A DNA stretch of 58,520 bases. Origin: Alicyclobacillus sacchari (lineage in GTDB: Bacteria; Bacillota; Bacilli; Alicyclobacillales; Alicyclobacillaceae). A model generated the notes under the pieces. It was not told the origin of the DNA. It saw only the letters and a list, made by a program, of their open reading frames with translations, and searched no databases. Position numbers and translations under genes: made by a program. Shown here in pieces: positions 1 through 9,042 of this stretch (positions within the stretch are counted from its first letter, which is position 1; each line of letters starts with the position of its first letter). Where the stretch lies: assembly GCF_004366795.1 (NCBI RefSeq), contig NZ_SORF01000014.1, positions 1 to 58,520 of the forward strand, in the 5' to 3' direction.

Positions 1-155
1 CCTGCGTCAACAAATCTTGTACGCTCATTAGTGATCCACCTTTCAGCATGGATACTCTCCCTTCTGAACCCGGCTAGGTCTGAAGAGAGATATTCAACTG
101 AGGTGGGTCATTTTCATTCCGGCGAACCTGGGTCAATTATAGTCCGGCGTTAACA
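1..155 (-). mobile_element. End of an IS21-like element running off the left edge
   Basis: Read on the minus strand, the segment begins at 155 with TGTTAACGCCGG and carries two related repeats, each containing CGCCGGA, a short A/T stretch and TGACCCA (plus-strand positions about 102-126 and 128-152). A TG terminus with closely spaced internal repeats is typical of IS21-family ends. Further in, a ribosome binding site (AGGTGG) precedes an ATG at 29-27 that opens the frame MSVQDLLTQ and leaves the window, presumably the first transposase gene. The family call rests on end structure only, because just nine codons of the gene are visible. Confidence 0.5.
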
Positions 156-225
156 GATTTGCTCAACATTCGTTATCTGAAGATCGGGGATAAGGATGAG
201 CTGGCTAAGGCTCTTTCGACGATAG

Positions 226-1246
226 TCAAGCGCATGGTGGAACAAAGTCAGGGCAATGGCGCGGGAGCACAATTGTTCGGTGGAGGACATCAGCTTGGTG
301 GAGGACATCAGCTTGGTGGAGGACATCAGCTTGGTGGAGGACATCAGCTTGGTGGAGGACATCAGCTTGGTGGAGGAATATCCCGAAGAGATAGAGTGGT
401 AGAAGAGCGGGGAAGAGCTTGGGATAATAGAAGGGACACGAAACTTGAAAAGGCAACTTTCGCGCCAGAAGGGGTGACTGCGCTTGTATGACAAAGAAGT
501 TCCGCCGAGCATAGCCGACCTTGTTCGCTACGTTTCCTTTCTCATGCTCGCTGCTCGGATTACAGAACGTCACGTGGAACCCGAAGTGCGCCTGAAATCG
601 CTTGAACAACTGCGTCAACCGCACGAAATCGCCGATTCTCCGTCCTGCTGCCGTCGCGTTATCAATGACCAGTCGAGGCGGGACGCCCTCGATGTGGAAG
701 AAAATGTACGGTAACCCCTGGTAAAGGCACTCCGCGATCTCACCACGAAAGTACTGGACAAACCCTGCGTTGCTGTAACGATACGGCGAGGTACTTCGAC
801 ATGCAGCGCAGCCCGTTGATGAACATGTTGCATTCTCCAAAGTCGGCCTGCGCCTCTCTGGTCAGACATTCCAGTTCAAGGAATCCGGTACGGCTCATTT
901 GCTGGCGCTCACGGTACGCACGGACATACCGGTTTACCGTTGGGTAGGAGCAGTTAAGATCCGGATACAACTTCACCAAGCGGTCTTACACGCGCTTTCC
1001 GGCGTGTCGCTGCTTGTACCGATTCTGAGAATCCGCAAGCAGCCACGCTTCAATCGTCGCTTTGTAGGGGGCGAGCTTCGACGGCCTGTCCGCGTGTACA
1101 GGAGCTTCGGGAGAAAATTCTTTCCTGCATCATGTACCTACACACGGTTTTCGGATCGATACCTAATTTGTGTAAATCTGGTACGCTCCTTTCTGCTGCG
1201 ACTGCAGCTCTTTGATCCGATGGATCTGCTCCATACTCGTCGTCAT
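226..1246 (-). pseudogene. Broken IS21-family transposase (IstA-like)
   Basis: The start at 1246 follows a GGAGGAGAAGGG ribosome binding site and opens with MTTSMEQIHRIKELQSQQKG. The protein then continues in other frames: a helix-turn-helix piece (LGIDPKTVCRYMMQ, about 1130-1175), a segment reading PTVNRYVRAYRERQQ and later QADFGE (about 805-940), and an integrase-core piece with PPRLVIDN and NPSSEHEKGNV (about 510-700). At least three frameshifts separate these parts, so no functional transposase can be made. The 3' third is unrecognisable and contains the 18-bp tandem repeat. The order of motifs (HTH, DFGE, DN, E) matches IstA of IS21 elements, which is the basis for the call. Confidence 0.7.
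279..377. repeat. 18-bp tandem repeat, 5.5 copies
   Basis: Five exact copies of GGTGGAGGACATCAGCTT start at 279, 297, 315, 333 and 351, followed by a half copy (369-377). The unit is a multiple of three, so it stays open in several frames and gives GGGHQL on the plus strand or HQADVL on the minus strand. It lies inside the decayed 3' part of the istA pseudogene. There are no spacers between units, so it is a minisatellite-like array and not a CRISPR. Confidence 0.9.
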
Positions 1247-1431
1247 CCCTTCTCCTCCTTGTCGGACTACAAGGAGGATTGTAAGAATTGAAGTACATAA
1301 ACGGGATCGACTGGATGATTTTCCAGATCCGATCAATGAATTCATGATGCCATCAGCAGGGACTTCCCGTTGATAAGACCAGGGATTTTTCGTTGACCAG
1401 AACCTCCATTTTTATTTGACCATACACAGCT

Positions 1432-1815
1432 TGGAACGCTCACTCTCAGGACGCCTGAGCGATGCATAATACCAGCTTCGAGACACGCCCAATATTTTGC
1501 ACATCTTCTGAACCGGAAATTTGGATCTGTATCTGTGGATGAATTGGTATCTTACTTCCGTCGCTTGTGAAGATGCGCACAGCTTTTAAGATCGCATTTT
1601 CCTCTCGCAGTTCACGGATTTTCCGCTCCAGGTCCCGCAAGGCCTTCGTCTCAGGCTTGAGGTTTCCGCTACAGACGAGCGGGGTAGAGGGATCCTCCTT
1701 GTACTTCGCCATCCAGCCATACAACGTCTTTTGCGATACGCCCAGTTCCTGAGCTACCTGGCTCGCCGGCTTCCCACTCTCCAAAGCCAACTGCACTGCA
1801 TGCAGTCGGCGCCCT
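1432..1815 (-). pseudogene. IS3-family transposase remnant (orfA plus start of orfB)
   Basis: The minus strand from about 1805 to 1575 encodes an OrfA-type helix-turn-helix and leucine-zipper segment (LHAVQLALESGKPASQVAQE, then SQKTLYGWMAKY, then a heptad-rich RDLERKIRELREENAILK). In the shifted frame the sequence continues as the start of OrfB (YQFIHRYRSKF, then KMCKILGVSRSWYYASLRRP). The orfA/orfB frame change is normal for IS3 elements. OrfB is cut after roughly 40 residues at about 1430, exactly where the IS21-like end begins, and the N-terminal part of OrfA is also lost. The catalytic DDE domain is absent. From 1816 to 2017 I see no gene. Confidence 0.7.
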
Positions 1816-2017
1816 CCACTCTCACGACATGTACAGCTTCTGCTGGGGTGTTTGGCGAGTCCATGATATAGCCATTTACCTGAGAGCACGATGCTCATTC
1901 CGCTCCGTGCTCAAAAAGATGAGAAAGTGAAGTTCGGAATTGGGTTTCCCGTGGTCTGCTGACAGCAGCCGTATCAAAAGACATCTTATCGAGCACCTGA
2001 AACGGGGAAACAGGAAT

Positions 2018-2104
2018 ATGATTGAATTGAAATGGGACATAAAGGGGACCTTGAACAATGAGCTACAACGGTATTTGGACAATCTCATAAGGCAAGGATG
2101 CTGA
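2018..2104 (+). CDS. Small ORF upstream of the membrane protein (28 aa)
   Basis: This 28-codon frame starts with MIELKWDIKGTLNNELQRYL and ends NLIRQGC. It is preceded by an ACAGGAAT sequence that could serve as a weak ribosome binding site and stops three bases before the ATG of the next gene, a spacing compatible with translational coupling. It is amphipathic with no membrane segment. It could be a leader peptide, a remnant of a longer gene cut by the IS insertions, or chance. No family is recognised. Confidence 0.3.
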   Translation: MIELKWDIKGTLNNELQRYLDNLIRQGC

Positions 2105-2107
2105 CCG

Positions 2108-2575
2108 ATGACCCTGCTTGTGGTCTCCCTCATAGTGTTTTACGCCGTTGCCATATTCATGCCAAAACATATCTCAGGACTTCAAATTTGGTCCGTCTCG
2201 TTGTTTTCATTGGTGACCGAATGCCTGTCCGATATGATCTTGGATCTGAAGTTAAACCTGTTCGGCTACTTTTCTCCAGGATATCAATGGTCTGGCTTCC
2301 TTCCAATATTTCTATATCCCCCGATCAATGCGGTTTTCTTGAACTACTATCCGTACAAAGCGAGGAAATGGTATAGGCTGCTCTACATTGTGGGCTGGAT
2401 TGCGTTTTGTCTCGGTTACGAGATAGCCGCACTGAAGTCGAAGTTTTTTTATTATCATCACTGGAAACTGTGGTACTCCGCAATGTGCTACCCCGTTTTA
2501 TTGCTCATGGTTCTTTGCAACTTCAAGTTTACACAGTGGCTCCAGCGCCGCGATCGTTCGGCTCATGGTGGATAG
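2108..2575 (+). CDS. CBO0543-like small integral membrane protein
   Basis: This 155-residue protein has about four hydrophobic segments (near residues 3-20, 24-40, 60-75 and 85-105, with another near 125-140) and a short charged tail. The composition and the aromatic HHWKLWYS motif near residue 120 resemble the CBO0543 family of uncharacterised membrane proteins common in spore-forming Bacillota. The family name is given from recall of its features, not from an alignment. The ATG at 2108 follows AAGGATG and the upstream small ORF. It sits between IS debris and the rhamnose operon and has no evident link with either. Function is unknown. Confidence 0.5.
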   Translation: MTLLVVSLIVFYAVAIFMPKHISGLQIWSVSLFSLVTECLSDMILDLKLNLFGYFSPGYQWSGFLPIFLYPPINAVFLNYYPYKARKWYRLLYIVGWIAFCLGYEIAALKSKFFYYHHWKLWYSAMCYPVLLLMVLCNFKFTQWLQRRDRSAHGG

Positions 2576-2694
2576 TAGTCGTGTCATCAGTTTGGCGTTC
2601 GATGTAAACGGCTGTGCCTGTGGTTCCCTCGCCCACAAATCACCCTGTATTCAAACATAAACAAAAACAAATACACAAAAATGTAGGTTGTTGA

Positions 2695-2710
2695 TGTATA
2701 ATCATGTTGT
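2695..2710 (+). promoter_or_regulatory. Rhamnose operon promoter with shared -10/operator element
   Basis: TATAAT at 2697-2702 lies about 50 bases before rhaB, in the sequence TGTATAATCATGTTG. No good -35 is seen at the usual distance, which would fit a regulated promoter. Almost the same string occurs at 9608-9623 in front of the ABC operon. An A-rich tract with ACATAAACA lies just upstream (2655-2663), and its inverse TGTTTATGT recurs at 9548-9556. The two shared pieces are candidate binding sites for the nearby DeoR-type regulator; this is inference. Confidence 0.45.
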
Positions 2711-2751
2711 GATAGCACTTTCAAACCAGTGAGGCGCGAGGAGGTGATCCT

Positions 2752-4245
2752 ATGCTGAATTTGGTTGCTGTTGATCTGGGAGCCTCCAGTGGGCGTATGA
2801 TGGTTGGTCAGTATGACGGCCGCGCTTTGACACTCACCGAACATGAGCGTTTTTCCACTCTCCCCGTGACGAGCGGAAGATGGTTGCACACGAACATTCA
2901 GTTTATCTTCGAAAGAATGCTCAAGGGATTGGTACGCAGTGCCACGCACGTTGGTGTGGTATCAGCCGTCGGCATTGACAGTTGGGCGGTTGATTTCGGG
3001 CTTATCGATCGATTCGGTAGCCTGATCGACCACCCTCGTCATTACCGCGACGAGCGCCATGCGCAAGCAATGAAGGCTGTTGTGGAGCGAATTGGCATTC
3101 ATCGTCTGTTTCAGGAGACGGGCATTCAAATCCTTCCGTTCAACACCCTTTTTCAACTTTACGGGATTCAAATGGAAGAACCAAACGTGTTCGATCGCGC
3201 CGCTACCCTCTTGTTGTTACCTGACTTACTGAACTATATGTTGACGGGCGAGATGCGTGCCGAATGGACGAATGCGACGACCACCCAGATGATCCGAGTC
3301 CAAACGCGCTCTTGGATGAATGACCTGCTACAAGAACTGGGATTACCCACAACGATCCTGCCAACCATCGCACAACCTGGCAGTGTCTTGTCGAGGTTGG
3401 CACCTATGCAGCGCGGTATGCATGAAAACCTATGCGATGCGAAGGTAGTGCACGTGGCTTCGCACGATACGGCTTCAGCTGTTGCAGCCGTTCCTGATCA
3501 CGCTGATCCCTATCTCTATATCAGTTCGGGTACGTGGTCATTAGTCGGCACAGTCGTACAACGTCCAATTACAACTCCATTGGCGGAGCACTACAACTTC
3601 TCGAATGAGGGCGGTATCGGCAATTATCGCTTCTTGAAGAATGTTATGGGTCTCTGGCTTATTCAGGAGATTCAGCGTGAGGTGCAAGCCGGTGGTCAGG
3701 TGGCAGACATTCATACACTGCTGCAATTAGCAGAACGGGCCCGGCCGTTCCCGTTTGTCTTGGATCCTGACGATCCGCTTCTGTTACATCCCGCCTCGAT
3801 GGTGCGCACGATTCATGAAATCTGTGTGCAGACAGGTCAACGGCCCCCAGCTGAACTAGGGGAACTTGTACGAGGCGTGCTAGAATCCCTGGCCTTCAAA
3901 TACCGCACCGTGTTGTTAGAACTTCAAGAGGTGACGGGGTGTACCTTTTCTCGTGTGCACATCGTCGGAGGCGGATCGCAGAACCAGTTGCTGTCGCAGT
4001 TTGCTGCGAACGCGACAGGATGTCCCGTCATCACGGGCCCGGTGGAGGCGAGTGCGCTGGGGAATGTGATGTTACAGCTGGTTGCACTTGGTGAATGTAA
4101 GTCGGTCTCCGAAGCCAGAGAGGTCGTCTTGCGTTCCGTCGCCACTGCTTTGTATGTTCCGCAAAGTGCCGAGGTGTGGCAAGAGAAGTATTCTGCGTTC
4201 CAACAAGTTGTCCGCCGCCAGGCGGCTTCCAGAAAGGCTATCTAA
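2752..4245 (+). CDS. rhaB: L-rhamnulokinase
   Basis: It phosphorylates L-rhamnulose to L-rhamnulose 1-phosphate with ATP in the cytoplasm. The 497-residue length and domain order fit the FGGY sugar-kinase family. The N-terminal phosphate-binding loop reads DLGASSGRMMVG (residues 6-17), the middle holds SSGTWSLVG (about 258), and the C-terminal domain has the adenosine-site motif GGGSQNQLL (about 405). The DLGASSGR form is typical of rhamnulokinases rather than xylulokinases or glycerol kinases. The start is fixed by GAGGAGGTGATCCT directly before the ATG. It is the first gene of the operon rhaB-rhaEW-rhaI-MFS-ASRT, and the next gene follows after 22 bases. I am sure of the family, and the substrate is well supported by the neighbours. 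Confidence 0.92.
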   Translation: MLNLVAVDLGASSGRMMVGQYDGRALTLTEHERFSTLPVTSGRWLHTNIQFIFERMLKGLVRSATHVGVVSAVGIDSWAVDFGLIDRFGSLIDHPRHYRDERHAQAMKAVVERIGIHRLFQETGIQILPFNTLFQLYGIQMEEPNVFDRAATLLLLPDLLNYMLTGEMRAEWTNATTTQMIRVQTRSWMNDLLQELGLPTTILPTIAQPGSVLSRLAPMQRGMHENLCDAKVVHVASHDTASAVAAVPDHADPYLYISSGTWSLVGTVVQRPITTPLAEHYNFSNEGGIGNYRFLKNVMGLWLIQEIQREVQAGGQVADIHTLLQLAERARPFPFVLDPDDPLLLHPASMVRTIHEICVQTGQRPPAELGELVRGVLESLAFKYRTVLLELQEVTGCTFSRVHIVGGGSQNQLLSQFAANATGCPVITGPVEASALGNVMLQLVALGECKSVSEAREVVLRSVATALYVPQSAEVWQEKYSAFQQVVRRQAASRKAI

Positions 4246-4267
4246 AGAATGTAAAGGAGGACGGCAA

Positions 4268-6313
4268 ATGCTTGCGACTCAGGATTCTACTGTTTTGCAG
4301 GAACTCGTCGATCGATCTCGCCGTTTGGCGTCGGATCGTAGCGTGTGTAACTGGGGGGGAGGCAACACGTCGGCGAAGACGACGATGAAGGATCACCTTG
4401 GGCGTGATGTACCGGTGATGTGGGTCAAAGGCAGCGGTTCCGATCTCGCCGATGCGACGGACAAAAATTTTACGGCACTGCGCCTTGAGGACATTTTGCC
4501 ACTCATGGAGCGCGACGCGATGAGTGACGAGGAAATGGTCGACTATTTGACACACTGCATGATGGACAGCAAACATCCACGTTCGTCGATCGAGACCTTG
4601 TTACACGCGTTCGTCCCGTTTCCACACGTGGATCACACACACCCGGACAGCATCATTGCCATCTGTTGCTGCGACAATGGCCGAGAGATAGCGAAGGAGC
4701 TTTTCGGCGATCGCGCCGTTTGGGTGCCATATATTCGCCCTGGATTCACTCTATCGAAGTTGATCGGCGAAACTGTTCGCAACCATCCCAATTGTGAATT
4801 GGTCTTGATGGAGAAACACGGGCTCATCACATGGGGCCATACGTCCGACGAGTGTTACCAGAACACGCTGCGGATCATCCAAGAGGCGGCAGACTACATT
4901 GAACGGCACATCGATCGCGATCGCGTCTTCGGTGGCGTGCAAGTTGCGGCCTTGCCAGCGGAACAACGGCAGGCGGTCGCAGCAGAAGTTTTACCATGGG
5001 TCCGTGGTATTGTCACAGAGTTGCAAGGTGCTGTACTTACCTTCGACGACAGCGCCGACTTCTTGTCGTTTGTAGGCAGTCACGTCGCGCCAACGCTGTC
5101 GCAGATAGGTGCCGCGTGTCCGGATCACCTCGTTCATACGAAGCGCAAGCCGCTTTTCATCGACTGGAATCCCGGGATGGAGGGTGTGGATGCTCTTAAA
5201 GAAAAGTTGCGGACAGGATTGCTTTCGTACCGCGCTGAGTATTGCGCCTATTATGAACGCAATGTCGATTTCGATGTACCCATGCACGATCCGTTTCCGC
5301 GCGTCATCCTTGTTCCGGGATTGGGCGTGATTGGCACCGGCAAGAACAAGAAGATGGCGAACGTGGCGGTGGCTTTGTACCGGCGTGCGGTCGCTGTTAT
5401 GCGCGGTGCGACAGCGTTGGGAAACTTTGTGTCACTCGATGAGAAAGAATCCTTCGATGTCGAGTATTGGCCACTCGAACTGTATAAGTTGACTCTTGCG
5501 CCACCAGAGAAGGAGCTCGCTCGCAAAGTTGTGTACATCACCGGCGGGGCCGGCGGTATCGGCAGCGCTTCTGCGCGGCGTATGGCAGCCGAGGGGGCGC
5601 ATATTGTTGTTGCCGATCTCGCTGTAGACGCGGCGGATCGGCTAGCTCGCGAACTGAACGCACAGTTTGGCGAAGGCACTGCTGTCGGCGTGTCGCTTGA
5701 TGTCACGAATGAAGCGGCCGTTCTTCGCTCATTCCGGGAAGCTGTGCTGGCATACGGCGGGATTGACATCTTCGTTTCGAATGCAGGTCTGGCCAGCTCG
5801 TCGCCCATCGTGGAAACGACGCTAGACGATTGGAACCGCAATGTCAGTGTTTTGGGAACAGGATACTTTTTGACGTCGCGTGAAGCATTCCGTTGTATGG
5901 TCGAACAGGGGCGCGGCGGCTCCATCGTCTTTGTGACATCTAAGAATGCAGTCTATGCGGGTAAGGACGCGGCGGCGTACAGCGCGGCGAAGGCGATGGA
6001 AAATCATTTGGCGCGCTGCCTCGCGGTGGAGGGCGGCGAGCACGGCATTCGTGTGAACACGGTGCTGCCGGATGCAGTGCTGCAGGGATCGAATATTTGG
6101 AATTCCGCTTGGCGCGATGAGCGCGCGAGAGCATACGGCATTGATCCGGAACAGCTTGAAGAACACTACCGCAAACGCACGATTCTACACGTGAACATCA
6201 CCACCGATGACATTGCGGAAGGGATCTTATTCTTTGCTTCCAATCGATCCGCCAAGACGACCGGCTGCATGTTAACCATCGATGGCGGTGTGGCTGCTGC
6301 ATTTCCACGTTGA
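4268..6313 (+). CDS. rhaEW: Bifunctional rhamnulose-1-phosphate aldolase / lactaldehyde dehydrogenase
   Basis: This 681-residue two-domain enzyme would split L-rhamnulose 1-phosphate into dihydroxyacetone phosphate and L-lactaldehyde, then oxidise the lactaldehyde to L-lactate. The N-terminal part (about 1-400) is a class II aldolase with NWGGGNTSAK near residue 28 and a metal-binding segment HVDHTHPDS near 122. The C-terminal part (about 415-680) is a short-chain dehydrogenase with the nucleotide-binding TGGAGGIGS motif near 425 and a YSAAK catalytic pair near 570. This architecture is that of RhaEW/YuxG-type proteins. The ATG at 4268 follows AGGAGG by seven bases; the frame is open further upstream but overlaps rhaB. 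If the product is lactate, the lutABC genes at 15.4-18.3 kb provide the next step. Confidence 0.9.
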   Translation: MLATQDSTVLQELVDRSRRLASDRSVCNWGGGNTSAKTTMKDHLGRDVPVMWVKGSGSDLADATDKNFTALRLEDILPLMERDAMSDEEMVDYLTHCMMDSKHPRSSIETLLHAFVPFPHVDHTHPDSIIAICCCDNGREIAKELFGDRAVWVPYIRPGFTLSKLIGETVRNHPNCELVLMEKHGLITWGHTSDECYQNTLRIIQEAADYIERHIDRDRVFGGVQVAALPAEQRQAVAAEVLPWVRGIVTELQGAVLTFDDSADFLSFVGSHVAPTLSQIGAACPDHLVHTKRKPLFIDWNPGMEGVDALKEKLRTGLLSYRAEYCAYYERNVDFDVPMHDPFPRVILVPGLGVIGTGKNKKMANVAVALYRRAVAVMRGATALGNFVSLDEKESFDVEYWPLELYKLTLAPPEKELARKVVYITGGAGGIGSASARRMAAEGAHIVVADLAVDAADRLARELNAQFGEGTAVGVSLDVTNEAAVLRSFREAVLAYGGIDIFVSNAGLASSSPIVETTLDDWNRNVSVLGTGYFLTSREAFRCMVEQGRGGSIVFVTSKNAVYAGKDAAAYSAAKAMENHLARCLAVEGGEHGIRVNTVLPDAVLQGSNIWNSAWRDERARAYGIDPEQLEEHYRKRTILHVNITTDDIAEGILFFASNRSAKTTGCMLTIDGGVAAAFPR

Positions 6314-6333
6314 TGCGCAAAGGGGGATGTTAA

Positions 6334-7563
6334 ATGAAAGCATGGAGTGACGAAGCTTACACCCTGTTCGAGATTCAACAGCGAGATCGGGGAATCGACG
6401 TGGACGCTGCCGTACGGCGGCTGTCCGCGCTTGCCGTGGAGACGCCTTCGTGGGGATACGGCGACTCGGGAACGCGTTTCAAGGTGTTTCAGAAAGAGGG
6501 CGTACCGCGCAATCCCTACGAAAAGATTGACGATGCGGCTGTTGTTCACCAGTTGACTGGTGCATGCCCATCGGTCGCCATTCACATTCCGTGGGATAAA
6601 GTGGATGATTACCAGTATCTGCGCGATTACGCCCTGCAGCGCGGCCTGCGCATCGGCGCTGTCAATCCAAACCTGTTCCAGGACGACGATTATATGCTCG
6701 GTAGTGCAACGAATGCGGATGCCGTTATTCGCAACAAGGCGATCCGTCATATGTTGGAGTGCGTTGACGTCATGCGTGAGGTGGGGTCCAGTGCATTAAG
6801 CCTGTGGTTTGCCGATGGCACGAATTATCCGGGGCAGGGACACATTCGTCGACGCAAGCGCTGGTTGCAGGAGGCCCTCACCGAAGTGTACGCCGCACTC
6901 GATCCTGGGATGCGTATGCTTATCGAATACAAGTTTTTTGAACCAGGTTTCTATCATACGGATCTCGCCGATTGGGGTATGGCTCTCCAAGCCGCCAACC
7001 AATTAGGGGGACAGGCGCAGGTTTTGGTGGACATCGGACACCATGCGCCGGGTACGAATGTTGAGCATATCGTTGCCTATTTGCTTGATGAGGGCAAGCT
7101 TGGCGGGTTTCATTTCAACAGCCGTAAGTATGCAGATGATGACTTGATTGTCGGTGCGATGAATCCCTATGAGCTGTTCCTGATTTTCTATCAAATTCTC
7201 GATGCCGAGCGCGATACGGATGGATTGGTGGCACGTACAGCCTATGAAATCGCATACATGATCGATCAGAGCCACGTGATCGAGCCTAAGATTCCCGCCA
7301 TGATTCGCTCGGTGTGCAACATTCAAACGCAGTTTGCAAAGGCTTTGCTGATTCAACATGAGGAGTTACAGGACTTACAGGCCAAGAACGACGTGTTGGG
7401 TGCTGAACATGCTGTGCGTACCGCCTTTGAGTTTGATGTAACTCCGCTTGTGTGCCGGATGCGCGAAGAACGGGGATTGCCGATGGATCCCATGCGTGCA
7501 TATTACGAGAGCGGATATGCCGAGAAGATCTGCGAGCGCGGTGTCGGAGGTAGCGGATGGTAA
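6334..7563 (+). CDS. rhaI: L-rhamnose isomerase (RhaI type)
   Basis: It interconverts L-rhamnose and L-rhamnulose, the first step of the pathway. The 409-residue protein belongs to the TIM-barrel xylose-isomerase-like group that contains the Pseudomonas stutzeri-type isomerase, not the E. coli RhaA type. Metal and substrate residues are seen in LIEYKFFEPGF (about 195), VDIGHHAPGTNVEH (about 233) and FHFNSRKYADDD (about 257). The ATG follows AAAGGGGGATGTTAA, 20 bases after the aldolase/dehydrogenase stop. Its place between the other rhamnose genes supports the substrate, although enzymes of this group can be loose in sugar specificity. Confidence 0.88.
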   Translation: MKAWSDEAYTLFEIQQRDRGIDVDAAVRRLSALAVETPSWGYGDSGTRFKVFQKEGVPRNPYEKIDDAAVVHQLTGACPSVAIHIPWDKVDDYQYLRDYALQRGLRIGAVNPNLFQDDDYMLGSATNADAVIRNKAIRHMLECVDVMREVGSSALSLWFADGTNYPGQGHIRRRKRWLQEALTEVYAALDPGMRMLIEYKFFEPGFYHTDLADWGMALQAANQLGGQAQVLVDIGHHAPGTNVEHIVAYLLDEGKLGGFHFNSRKYADDDLIVGAMNPYELFLIFYQILDAERDTDGLVARTAYEIAYMIDQSHVIEPKIPAMIRSVCNIQTQFAKALLIQHEELQDLQAKNDVLGAEHAVRTAFEFDVTPLVCRMREERGLPMDPMRAYYESGYAEKICERGVGGSGW

Positions 7564-7658
7564 TCCATCGCGACAATGGCCCATGTCGATCCGGGTGAAA
7601 GCGTGTACAAGAGGAGTTTGCGAAATCGTTGTCTTGCAATACAAAAGGAGGAAGCGGG

Positions 7659-9011
7659 TTGACGGCGAAAGCATCAGATCAATTAGAGCGTGAGGAAGTT
7701 GCGACTCGTGAGCAATGGAAATGGACAGCTGTAGCTTCCATGGCTAACTACATCGATGCCGGTTCCATTGTTGCTGGTGGTTCTGGGTTGAGTCTGTGGG
7801 CTGCCCATTTTCACATGAGCAATGGGCTCATCGGTATGCTTGGCGCGTTTAGTTCGAATGCTATTTCTGCTGGAGTTGGAGCCTTGATTGGCGGGCGTAT
7901 TTGTGACGTGTACGGTCGTAAGAAGATATACGCTTGGGATTTACTTGTCTATGCATTTGGTATATTATGGATCATTTTTGCAGTAAAGATGTGGATGTTG
8001 TTTGTGGGCTACGTGCTCGTAGGCCTCGCGGTTGGGGCAGATGTCCCGGCTTCGTGGACACTGATTGCAGAGTTGGCTCCAAAGCGTTCACGTGGCAAGA
8101 TGAGCGGATTTGCGCAAGTGTTATGGAACCTTGGACCTGTCATCACTCTGCTTTTGGCTTTAGCTCTATCAAATCTAGGTTTGTTAGGTATACGCCTACT
8201 GTTTCTACACCTGTTGGTCCTTGCAATGGTGACATGGGCCATGCGCCGAGGCGTTGTCGAGTCGGAGCGATGGAGGGTTGCCGTGCAACGCGAACGTGAA
8301 TCAAATAAGGGTATGCAAGGGAAACGCCATGGGATACAGGAAGTGTTTGCCTCACGGGCGAATGTGGGTGCTTTCGTGTTTTGTATTCTCATGTATGGGA
8401 TATGGAACCTCGTCGCTGGAACCAACGGTTTTTTCCTTCCATTTATCCTGCGCACGGTAGGATCCGAAACGCAGGCGACGAGTGTAGAATTGCAGTGTTT
8501 TAACTTTCTTCTCACGGTCTTGGCCACGATTTTTGTCTTTATGCCACTGAATGATCGAGTGAATCGCCGTGGGTTATTTGCCATTTCCTCCGTGTTCCAG
8601 GTGACTGCGTTTTTGTTATTTGTGTTCTTTCACTTAAACACGACCATTGCTTTAGCCAACATTGTCTTGTATGGAATTGCATTTGGGTTTGGCCAGCAAC
8701 CATTCTTCCAGTTGTGGTCAGGAGAGCTTTTTCCAACTCGTATACGTAGCACTGCACAAGGTTTGATGTTTGCCGTGGTCCGCATTGGCTTGGGTCTCTG
8801 GAGCTTTTTCGTACCAATCCTAACTGCAGTCGGGTTTCACAAGCTAGCATTGATTCTAACTTGTATGCTCGCCGTGAGTGGGCTAATTGGCGTTACGTTT
8901 GCGCCCCATACGGAAGGAAAATCACTGGAGGAAATTGAGGCTGAACGCTTGGCAGCATCTCACGAGACCTACTTAAGGACCAATACATCAATTCACACCA
9001 GCAGTAAATGA
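7659..9011 (+). CDS. MFS sugar transporter
   Basis: This 450-residue protein has about twelve hydrophobic segments and is probably a proton-linked sugar importer. It shows sugar-porter features: GGRICDVYGRKKIY after segment 2, PKRSRGKM after segment 4, and FPTRIRSTAQG in the C-terminal half. The TTG at 7659 is chosen because AAAGGAGG lies seven bases upstream; the open frame extends ten codons further without a better site. It stands in the rhamnose operon, so L-rhamnose is the likely substrate. The adjacent ABC importer operon could then serve the same sugar with higher affinity or a related sugar. Confidence 0.8.
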   Translation: MTAKASDQLEREEVATREQWKWTAVASMANYIDAGSIVAGGSGLSLWAAHFHMSNGLIGMLGAFSSNAISAGVGALIGGRICDVYGRKKIYAWDLLVYAFGILWIIFAVKMWMLFVGYVLVGLAVGADVPASWTLIAELAPKRSRGKMSGFAQVLWNLGPVITLLLALALSNLGLLGIRLLFLHLLVLAMVTWAMRRGVVESERWRVAVQRERESNKGMQGKRHGIQEVFASRANVGAFVFCILMYGIWNLVAGTNGFFLPFILRTVGSETQATSVELQCFNFLLTVLATIFVFMPLNDRVNRRGLFAISSVFQVTAFLLFVFFHLNTTIALANIVLYGIAFGFGQQPFFQLWSGELFPTRIRSTAQGLMFAVVRIGLGLWSFFVPILTAVGFHKLALILTCMLAVSGLIGVTFAPHTEGKSLEEIEAERLAASHETYLRTNTSIHTSSK

Positions 9012-9042
9012 ATGTTTAGCAATCCAATAGGGGGTATCAAGA

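Larger units (their letters stand above)
156..1428 (-). mobile_element. Degenerate IS21-like element remnant
   Basis: This block holds a broken istA (226-1246) and its upstream end. On the minus strand the end is near 1428, where TGTGTATGGTCAAATAAAAATGG begins abruptly inside an IS3 orfB reading frame. Repeats containing TGGTCAA and ATCCCTGG follow within the next 60 bases. The downstream part, including istB, is missing, and the boundary at 155/156 abuts another IS21-like terminus. The structure suggests nested insertions: IS3 first, then this element, then the one at 1-155. No target-site duplication could be assigned. Confidence 0.5.

Noticed and set aside
279-377. CRISPR array
   Set aside because: Units are contiguous with no spacers, and no cas genes are present.
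159-491. Plus-strand ORF with GGGHQL repeats as a repeat protein
   Set aside because: It is a by-product of the 18-bp tandem repeat, has no ribosome binding site and lies antisense to transposase debris.
5251-5925. 224-residue minus-strand ORF
   Set aside because: It lies wholly antisense to the bifunctional rhamnose enzyme, and its Ser/Arg-rich translation has no family features.
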